Assembly: GCA_015852425.1 (NCBI GenBank)
Contig: JAAAIG010000094.1
Coordinates: 1-62,003 of the forward strand
DNA length: 62,003 bases
Reading direction: 5' to 3'
Origin: Gryganskiella cystojenkinii
Taxonomy: Eukaryota > Mortierellomycota > Mortierellomycetes > Mortierellales > Mortierellaceae
Shown here: one piece after another, positions 54,768-62,003 of the stretch
How positions within the stretch are numbered: position 1 is the first letter of the stretch
How the letters are laid out: each line of letters begins with the position of its first letter
Program-made: the position numbers and the translations under genes
The notes under the pieces: generated by a model
What the model was told of the DNA's origin: nothing
Database searches by the model: none
The model's input: the letters and a program-made list of their open reading frames with translations, nothing else

Positions 54768-55167
54768 TCTGTGTACTTTCCATTTCCCTTTTTTTGTTTA
54801 TTATCACGCTTGTTTCGTTTACAGTTTCTTTCTCACAATCTTGTTTTATTATCTGCCTCAAATAAATTCAATGCATCAAAAGTATGGTTCCTTTTTTTTT
54901 GTTTCTCACGGCGCCAAAGGAGGAGTTTGCACATGAATGGGAAATATTTGTCCGCCGCATTTTGGTGCAAATCGCTGCAGCGCAGTGGATACATATTGGA
55001 TTTGCAAAGTTCAACTGAGCGCAAGGATAATAATGTTTCAACGCCATGGAGAAAGATAGAAGGCCCATTTGAATTTCATGCTCTTCAATTTCATATTTAC
55101 AAAAACGAGTTTTTTCTTCTATATTTCAAAGAACAGTCTTTTGAAATGCAGTAGCGCCAGTAATGGA
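54768..55167. other. Convergent intergenic region PRP8/riboflavin synthase
   Basis: This is 400 bases between two 3' ends. It is T-rich just after the PRP8 stop, with AAATAAATTCA at 54859-54869 as a possible 3'-end signal. No gene is seen. Confidence 0.5.
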
Positions 55168-56126
55168 CTAGTTGGCGCTGCGCTTGGCCAAAACACGATC
55201 CAGGGCCTTGGCGACCATTGTCTCTCCCTCTTCACCATCAAGGAACCGCTTGATCATGGCCTCAACACCTTTGCTGGCGTACTTGCCCATCATGTCGACC
55301 TCGACATTGACCTGATCACCGATCGCCTTCTTGGGCATGACCACACGAGTCTGGGTATAAGCGATCATCATGATGGAGAAGGTTCTCTGGACATCATCAA
55401 CATCAATGACGGTGAGTGAGGTACCGTCGAGGCAGATGAATCCCTTGGGGACAATGTAGTTCATGAGCTCCTTGTACTCCTCCGAGACTTGGAAGACAAA
55501 GGTGATCGCGTTTCCGTCGTCGGTCCGGGAGAGGATCGAAACCGTGGTATCGACGTGGCCCTGGACCATATGGCCACCGAAACGGGTATGGGCGTTCATG
55601 GCGCGCTCCAGGTTGACAGCATCACCGACCTTGAGGGATCCTGTGAAGGTAGGAAAAAAAATCCACAAATCAGGAAGATCGGTTTGTCAATTGATCCGCA
55701 CAAGGTCGTTTTTCCATGTACAACCCCTTGTATGGGCCAATTGAATTGAGAGATATATCAAAAAGAAAATTACCAAGGTTGGTCTTGCGAAGAGTCTCGG
55801 GAGCGACACCGACCTTGAAGGTCGAGGCCTCAAACTCGGTAACGGTCAAGCACGTTCCTGAAAAAAAGAAGAGAGAAAAAGGGAGTAAAAGAAACGATAA
55901 GTCCTCCGGATCACAAATATGCTGACCGAGGAATCAAAGAAAGCGTAAATGGTAGGGAATAAAGATTGTTACCATTGATAGCAATGCTGTCACCGAGATG
56001 ACAGTCGCCGAGGATCTCTGCAGCATCACCAACAGTGATGCTGAATCCCTGACCGCCTGATTCGGAAGAGTCAAGGGGGGCAATGTCGACGATGCGACCG
56101 AGGATTTCGACGATACCGGTGAACAT
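55168..56126 (-). CDS. RIB5: Riboflavin synthase (alpha chain)
   Basis: Three exons (56126-55973, 55857-55774, 55640-55168) close in phase to 236 residues. The protein starts MFTGIVEILGRI, the invariant N-terminus of riboflavin synthase. Its two lumazine-binding barrels follow: the first with GDSIAINGTCLTVTEFE and RKTNLGSLKVGDAVNLERAM, the second beginning RFGGHMVQGHVDTTV, then PKGFICLDGTSLTVIDVDD. The C-terminal helix (VEAMIKRFLDGEEGETMVAK, ending AKRSAN) forms the trimer contact in this family. The enzyme converts two molecules of 6,7-dimethyl-8-ribityllumazine to riboflavin, the last step of vitamin B2 synthesis. The start is unambiguous. It is divergent from the p24 gene. Confidence 0.96.
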
Positions 56127-56557
56127 TATGAGAAAGGATGTGTGTGTTTATGGGTGAGGTGAAAGAAGGAAGGATGGATGAATGAGAAAAAAGAAGAGTG
56201 AGAAGGAGAAAGAGAGAAAGAGAGAAAGAAAAAGGAATCAGTCAGCGGTCTTCGATTGCTATGCGCAGTTGAGCAGAGCGCTTAGCAATTGCCAATTCAA
56301 GGTTTTGGTGGCGTCGGTACCTTCTCTAATTTCAAAGATTAAATGTGACGTAGGCAATGACAAAAATGAAAATTGTGCCTGGCACACAGGTAGACCGTGG
56401 TACGCCGCAATAGGGCGAGCGAAAAAAAGGGAGGAGGGGGCTGTAAGAGATGGAGATGATGATGGAGACATTGAAACAGAGCGGGATCAGCCCTTCAAAC
56501 AAAGTTCTTTTTTCTCCATCCCTTTCTTTTAATCACATTGACAAAATCATACCCATA
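56127..56557. promoter_or_regulatory. Divergent promoter riboflavin synthase/p24
   Basis: These 431 bases lie between the starts of riboflavin synthase (minus) and the p24 protein gene (plus). A GAGA-type purine stretch at 56180-56235, pyrimidine on the RIB5 strand, matches the leader style of other genes. No coding sequence is supported. Confidence 0.55.
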
Positions 56558-57677
56558 ATGCTTCGCAAGCTCGCCCTCCTCACTATCGCCCTCGTGGCCA
56601 CGATCCAGTCCGTCGCTGCATTCAACGTCGTCGTCCCCGCTCAGGAGCGCCGTTGTTTCTTTGAGACTCTCGACAAGGGCGACAACCTCCACGTCTCCTT
56701 CCAGGTCGGCGAGGGTGGTCATCTCGATGTCGACTTTTGGGTAAGAAGTTTTCTTTTTCTTTTATTCGACCCTGGACCTTACATCTTCCTCTCTCTTTTT
56801 TTTTAATGGACTTTTTTGCTGCTCCATCCTACAATCATCAACATTGAAGGCTGGAGAACGCGTTATGGTCTCGTCCAGATGCAAGATGAATGCAACAACC
56901 ATGGCGATTCATTGAACAACGAATGCCGAGTCTTAGGCAAACATGAATAATCGCCAGAAAGAGCTCCTTCATACTGACCCTACACGTGCCATGTCTTTAT
57001 GCAGATCACCGATCCCAACGAGTCTCTTGTCGAGGATGCTAGAAAGACTGCCTCGGCAACTTACAACCACTTTGCCTCCATGAAGGGCAAGTACGAGTAC
57101 TGCTTCAGCAACACCTTCTCGACCCTCACAGAAAAGACTGTCGGTTTCAACGTTATCGTCATCAAGCCATACAAGGAGGACGCAAGTAAGTGGAATTAAA
57201 GCTGGTTTGTTCTCCTTCGAACCGATCAGACAAGGAAAGGGAACATGTACTTCTCCCTCCCCCTCCTCTAGCTCCAACCTAGGGATGAATGAAACAAAAA
57301 CAAATGCTAATGCCTTTTGTTTTCTTAGCGCACAAGGCCGATCCTTTGGAGAACGAGATCCGCGAGTTGGCTGCTGGAATCGAGGAGATCAAGAACGAAC
57401 AAGAGTACACCATGGCCCGTGAGAGAACTCATCGCAACAGTACGTTTTCTGTCTTGTTATCTTGGTCAGATCCATCTACTTGAAGGTTATGCTGGATATT
57501 GTAGGCTAACAAGCGTTCTTTTCCCTTGTGATCGTTTTTTTCTGTGGGATAGCTGCCGAGAGCACAAACTCGCGTGTTGTCTGGTGGTCGCTGTTCCAGT
57601 CTGGAATTCTTTTCCTCGTCTGTGTTTTCCAGATCACTTACCTCAAGCGCTTCTTCGAGGTCAAGCGCGTTGTCTAA
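56558..57677 (+). CDS. EMP24: p24 family cargo receptor (Emp24/TMED2-like)
   Basis: Four exons (56558-56740, 57005-57185, 57329-57439, 57553-57677) close in phase to 199 residues, the p24 norm. The signal peptide (MLRKLALLTIALVATIQSVA, then A) leads into the GOLD domain (CFFETLDKGDNLHVSFQVGE, DVDFW, KGKYEYCFSNTFSTLTEKTV with the paired cysteines). A coiled coil follows (LENEIRELAAGIEEIKNEQE), then one membrane span (LFQSGILFLVCVFQITYL) and a short tail KRFFEVKRVV, with the Phe-Phe COPII signal and a terminal Val-Val. This tail is that of p24-beta (Emp24/TMED2). The protein cycles between ER and Golgi and helps export GPI-anchored cargo. Intron 1 is 264 bases, longer than its neighbours. Confidence 0.94.
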
Positions 57678-58038
57678 TATCCCGTATCTTCATGCTGTTG
57701 GAGACGATTCCCCAGCATTGTCGCTACTTTACCTTCTCAATCCACCCGCCTAGTCATCCTACATACAACAATCAATATATTTTTTTGCAGTTCAGAGAAA
57801 CAGCTACATGTAGCGGTGTTCTTTCGACCAGATCTGCTTGGGACATCAATCTTTGGATGTATTTCATCACGTGACTAACGATCTTTGGATGTATTTCATC
57901 ACGTGACTAACGCGCGAAACCTGTTCGCATAAAAGGAAGGAGGGGATTCGCCTTCTTTTTCACCTCTATCTACCCTTTCTGTCTTTTCTCTTTCCCGCGT
58001 AGTAGTGTATACCTTCACCGGGGTTTTTATCCACTACC
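57678..58038. promoter_or_regulatory. Promoter of the Arb1-like gene with duplicated CACGTGAC box
   Basis: This 361-base spacer holds the 3' end of the p24 gene and the promoter of the Arb1-like gene. A 32-base unit is repeated exactly in tandem at 57849-57880 and 57881-57912. Each copy contains CATCACGTGAC, an E-box (CACGTG) of the type bound by bHLH factors such as Cbf1. The second copy ends about 126 bases before the ATG at 58039. A CT-rich stretch follows (57950-57995). Confidence 0.75.
57849..57912 (+). repeat. Exact 32-base tandem duplication carrying two E-boxes
   Basis: Bases 57849-57880 and 57881-57912 are identical. Each unit holds TTTCATCACGTGACTAACG. The perfect identity suggests a recent duplication or selection for two sites. 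Confidence 0.95.
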
Positions 58039-60018
58039 ATGGATCGTGACAAAATCGGAGAAGAGTAAGTGCGCTCTTTTGATATCGTATCCTCCACTTC
58101 GCTGCCTCTCATTCTCCCTTTCATGATCTTCCATCGATTCTTATTGTTTCATGAATTACCATTTCCAAAAAAAAATTCCCCCACCATTAGTGAGGCGAGG
58201 GATATTGTCGGCAAGATGTTTGCGGAAATGAGCAACACGTTAAACGGTGTCGGCGACTACCCTCCGAGTAGTGATGAGCACGAGACGGACGAGGACGACA
58301 CAGAGACACAAAAGAACGAAGACTCTTCTTGCACAGCAACAGGTAACGTTGTAGCTCCTTCCACTATCGAACATGTTCTTGTGACTTCAGTATCAGCATC
58401 ATTCCTTTAAGCAAGCGAGCTGACCAATTTTTTTTTAATTCTTTTTTTTATTGATACAACGTTATATAGGCGCTGCATCCACAACATTGGGCGAGACAGA
58501 CGAGGCAACAGACGAGGTCAAGAAGAAGAGAAGAAAGAGAAAGAAAAAAAAGGCTGCCAAATCCGAAATTGATGACTTTTTGGAAGAGTCGGCGGATGTT
58601 GCGCTCGAGGAGCTTGAGATGTTTGACCCGTAAGTTGACGTTACCCTTTCTGTGGATATGGTCAAACACTGGTTGTCGCCTGATCATCTTACTAATCTCT
58701 TGCTTTCGCTCCTTTTTTCCGGATGTCATGATCACGTAGGTCCAAGTCGGTCGCAGAACGTGTTGAGCTTGCGATCACCCGGTTCCGAAAGAACCGAAAG
58801 TTGAACCCTATCAGAGGTCAGATCCTCTCTGTCTATCTCGAATATGGCGGCATCAAATCAGGGCCCAAGATGTTCCAGGGTGGTGGAGCCTCGTCTGGTG
58901 GACTCGCAGATGAAGGAGGCGCCCCGGAACCGGATTTCGAGGCCATGAACACAGGCGTGGACAGAGTCGATGATGACGAGAATCTCGTGGTCGATTTCAC
59001 CAATGTGGTCTCGACGTTTCTCTCTCAATACTTTCTCGATTACACGGGCTGGGTCGACAAGGTCTACTACACGGATACGCCTTTAGTCATCGGTGCACTC
59101 TTGAGTTATTTCCTGGTCCGGAACGTCCTCCCCGAACACAAAGAAGATATCCAACAGGCCCTTGCGATCACGGAACTCGCCAAGACCGAACTTCCGCTCA
59201 TCAAGGAGATCAGTCCCGAGTTAAAAGGCCGATTCGATAAGGCCTGCTCCTTGATCTATGGAGGCGAATGGTTCGGGTTCCTAAAGGAAGGTCAGTGGAA
59301 AGAGCCCGAGTACTATGTGGATCATCTCGGGATGGATATGCCAACGGCCGAAAAGATTTTTCGCTCGGTCGCCGGAGATGGAGTCGAGATTCGGTCGCTG
59401 AGTATCCTATCCAAGGAGTTTAGGGATCTCGAGATTGTGCGCGTGGATATGCCCGAGATTCCTGAGCCAAAAGGGCAGCTCCAACTTGATATCGCCTACC
59501 AGAAGCAACAGGCGGTCTCATCACAGATGGACGAGTCAAAGACAAAGGAAGACGAGGCGATCAACGTTCTTTCAGATACCTTTGAGGCTGCGACTCTGCT
59601 GAACGATCAACCTGAGCAACAACAGCAGCAGCAACAGCAAAACGAGCCGTCAACACCAGCGGCAGTTGTCACTGAGGAATCGATGGAGCACCTCAACAAT
59701 ACGCGTCGAATTACCGAGGTCCCCGTCCTTGCCAAAGTCATCCTGAAGGATTGGGATCGGAATGTGGATTTGGAGGGAGAAGATTACCAACGTAATCACG
59801 GGCGGGCGGAGGAACAATCGGAACCCGAGGAGGTACATTGGTACTTTACGGCGTCTATGGCTTCCAGGTTGATCCCTGGAATGAAGATGGTCGCTCAGGT
59901 CTTTACGCTCTCGAACGGTATGTCCTACCTAGAGCAGGCGTCGCTTCTCCCAACGTTCTACCTTGAGGCCGAGGTGGATGAGTCGCCTTTGGGGGAAGAC
60001 GAGGAATGGGAAGAGTAA
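58039..60018 (+). CDS. ARB1: Arb1-like subunit of the Argonaute siRNA chaperone (ARC) complex
   Basis: Four exons (58039-58064, 58191-58342, 58470-58629, 58740-60018) close in phase to 538 residues. The N-terminal 75 residues are acidic and Ser/Thr-rich. A strongly basic stretch follows (KKKRRKRKKKKAAK, about residues 78-91). Then comes the conserved Arb1 core: ELEMFDPSKSVAERVELAIT, RFRKNRKLNPIRGQILSVYL, EYGGIKSGPKMFQGG and ENLVVDFTNVVSTFLSQYFL. This matches the order in fission yeast and filamentous ascomycete Arb1 (DP..P.AER...CI.R.R...K, then YL..GGI...PK.F). Later parts include SPELKGRFDKACSLIYGGEW, a poly-Gln run (59617-59640) and an acidic C-terminus. In fission yeast Arb1 with Arb2 and Ago1 handles duplex siRNA before RITS-directed heterochromatin formation. 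Family by motif order; no domain search was run. Confidence 0.83.
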
Positions 60019-60678
60019 AAAGTCATGACCTTCTCGACCAATACATTGCATATGGTTAATTTTTTTGGTCCCATAAAAGCACAAAAAAGAGTGACTGATC
60101 ATGGTTAAAGCTTATCAGGGTTCCAAAAAAACGCGCAGACGACTCTTCGTGCCTGCTTGTCCTTCATTACGTTGCTGTCATAATTTAAATGCGCCGCATC
60201 TGTTCTTGTCGGGGAAGGGTCTTGAGTCCAGAAGGAATAATGGCGGACCGACCAAGACCATAAGTACGATATAGAACACGACGAAAAGCGCGGAAGACTT
60301 CGAGGTTGTGTTTCGATGCTATCCTGACACTGTGCCTCGATTGTTCTCTACAAAACAGCCATGTCCTTGGCAGTTCAAAACATCGTTTTTTACTCTAGGC
60401 TTGACCTGTACCCTCGCCTTTGTCCCCATCTTATCAAGGTCGAGCAATTGAAATACATCTCTCGTTCTTCTTGTCTCATTACTCATTGCTCCCTACACGC
60501 AACCGTCTACACCCACTACGGCCACCAACCACAACAGTTTCACATCCTTTCGTTTTGTTTTATTTCTTAAGGAACGTGACTTCTTCATCAAACACTGGAC
60601 TCTTCTCGGTCATTGGTTTTCTGCATTGACCTTTGTTCCAACTGTTGGATATCTCGAAGGTGGGGTAACATTCGCGAA
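60019..60678. other. 3' flank of the Arb1-like gene
   Basis: About 660 bases hold no convincing gene. Short open frames at 60361-60629 are low-complexity. The sequence ends at the stop of a possible minus-strand gene at 60679. Confidence 0.4.
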
Positions 60679-62003
60679 TCATTCATCATTAGAGCTTTCC
60701 TCGACCACTTCATCCTCATCGGCTTCCTCCAAGATTCCGCCGAAGTTCTCGAACCCCACATCATCACAGGCCTGTTTATCCATGAGTTCCTCACGTTCGC
60801 CCAATGTGGTCGAGTCCTGCTCGCTACTGGAATTTGAGGTTGGGTTGATTACGGTCCAGATCTTGATCGTTCCCCTGTTTGAAAGATATTTCAAAGCGTT
60901 GCGTTGAGATGACATTAAGCACCATTTCACAACTGTTGTTAATGGAGACACGTACATACATTTGGAGCAAGGGGTGCGAGGTCTTGGAGGCGAGGCACCA
61001 GTTCTTGGCACGGCGGATGAAAGAATGTCGAGTAGCCCCATAGGGACTTTTCAACAATCAACCAGGCGTCCAGGCAGTCTTTCAGTTGTGCCATACTCTC
61101 CATATCATAACTATCATTTAGACAAGTTATGCGAGAATCGACCTTAAGATCCAAAAGAGCAGTAAGTCACTTTCTGGTGCGTGTCATTCGAGAGGCGCAC
61201 AGTTGTCGTTTAACGTGGTGAACATAGACTCAACATCTTTACTGGCCATAGTTCCGTGGAAATTATGGCGTCTGATATCAAAGACATTGCCGAGTGTGCC
61301 ATTGCACTTTTTGCGCCCTGTCGACTAAGTTCTTGTCTTCTGAGTCCCACGTTGCAAATAAAGAGCACGAGTTGGTTTGGATAGCTCCATCTGGCAAGTC
61401 GTATTTGATAAATCCTACTCCGCTATACTCCAGTACCTTACATTTGGCATGAAGACTGATTTTCCACTTGCATGCAATGTTAACTTCTTCGTAGGTCGGT
61501 TACGATTCGATGGACTGATAGGGACAGCTATTGTCATAGTAAAGAATTTACGATGGTCAGGTGTATCTTCTGTTGTCAGCGTCAGTCCAGTCTTGATGAC
61601 ATACCAGTCCTTCTTTGGCCGACGAGTTGCTTCAGACCAAGGCGTGGGGCTTGTAAAATGTCCGCTTGTTGCAATTGTGTAGACCTTGATGGCGTGTGCT
61701 GTATTGGTGGAGTCCATCACCATTCATTTCATTCGTCATAACCAGTTCACAGTAGAATCAACATATCTAGCAGAACAACGATAGTCGTTATCATTGTCAC
61801 TGATCGTGTTTTTTTTTCAAATACGCAATGCCTTATCGGTTCCATCTTCACGAAGACCACTATTCAATGCTATATCCTCCTTGCGGTATTCAGAGTCCGT
61901 ACCATGCGTGGTAGGTCCTAGCGCACCGTGATTGTTGCCTCCGAGAGAGCCAGCGGTGCAATGATGGCAAGGGCCTCTGTTACAAGCGCGACCTCGCAGG
62001 AAG
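60679..62003 (-). CDS. Possible unrecognised minus-strand gene, partial at right edge
   Basis: Several minus-strand stretches look protein-like but are not in one frame. The last is a tail at 60679-60900 (STTLGEREELMDKQACDDVG, then an acidic DEDEVVEESSNDE before a stop), a plausible C-terminus. Upstream are segments near 61030-61150 (ITCLNDSYDMESMAQLKDCL) and 61300-61720 (PKKDWYVIKTGLTLTTEDTP, then KSVFMPNVRYWSIAEYSGVG, continuing IKYDLPDGAIQTNSCSLFAT). At 61830-62000 another frame is open to the edge. Introns could link them, but I could not fix splice sites for all junctions. No family is recognised. It may be a real gene entering from the right or a decayed one. Confidence 0.3.

Overview
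The window is nuclear DNA of a filamentous, early-diverging fungus, most likely Mucoromycota in the Mortierella group. This is inference from gene content and gene style. Genes carry many introns, mostly about 60 to 150 bases, with GTAAGT/GTATGT-type donors, CTAAC branch points and TAG/CAG acceptors. Promoters are rich in pyrimidines. Several genes belong to families usually described from animals or fission yeast rather than budding yeast. I built exon models by hand; wherever I give a protein length, the exon phases close without a frameshift.

Layout, left to right. Glutathione S-transferase kappa (1270-2451, minus) and AP-1 gamma-adaptin (2801-6456, minus) are followed by a 2.7-kb stretch with a probable gene relic. 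Next come a 995-residue unrecognised protein (9121-12223), a ZZZ3-like Myb plus ZZ-finger protein (12506-15227) and a Cdc25/Acr2-type rhodanese (15347-15968). A compact BRCA1-like RING/tandem-BRCT gene (16081-18554, minus) lies head-to-head with an unrecognised 626-residue gene (18787-21270). After it lies a Bub2/Cdc16-type TBC protein with a long N-terminal extension (23264-27327).

The middle holds a mitochondrial cluster: Zim17/DNLZ (minus) and PRELI/Ups1 (plus) are divergent, and then cysteinyl-tRNA synthetase (minus) has two in-frame starts. A secreted C-type-lectin-like protein, Cactin (minus), Tsr1 (plus) and FAHD1 (minus) follow.

The right part holds PRP8 (46464-54767) with a 206-residue in-frame intein lacking visible endonuclease motifs, riboflavin synthase (minus), a p24/Emp24 cargo receptor, and an Arb1-like subunit of the Argonaute siRNA chaperone complex. 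The last 2 kb may hold parts of another minus-strand gene.

The genes are not an operon. Two themes recur: mitochondrial proteins (Zim17, Ups1, CysRS) and chromatin, splicing or genome maintenance (ZZZ3, BRCA1-like, Arb1, Cactin, Prp8). The strongest leads are the BRCA1-like gene with its divergent partner, the PRP8 mini-intein, and the Arb1 and ZZZ3 homologues.
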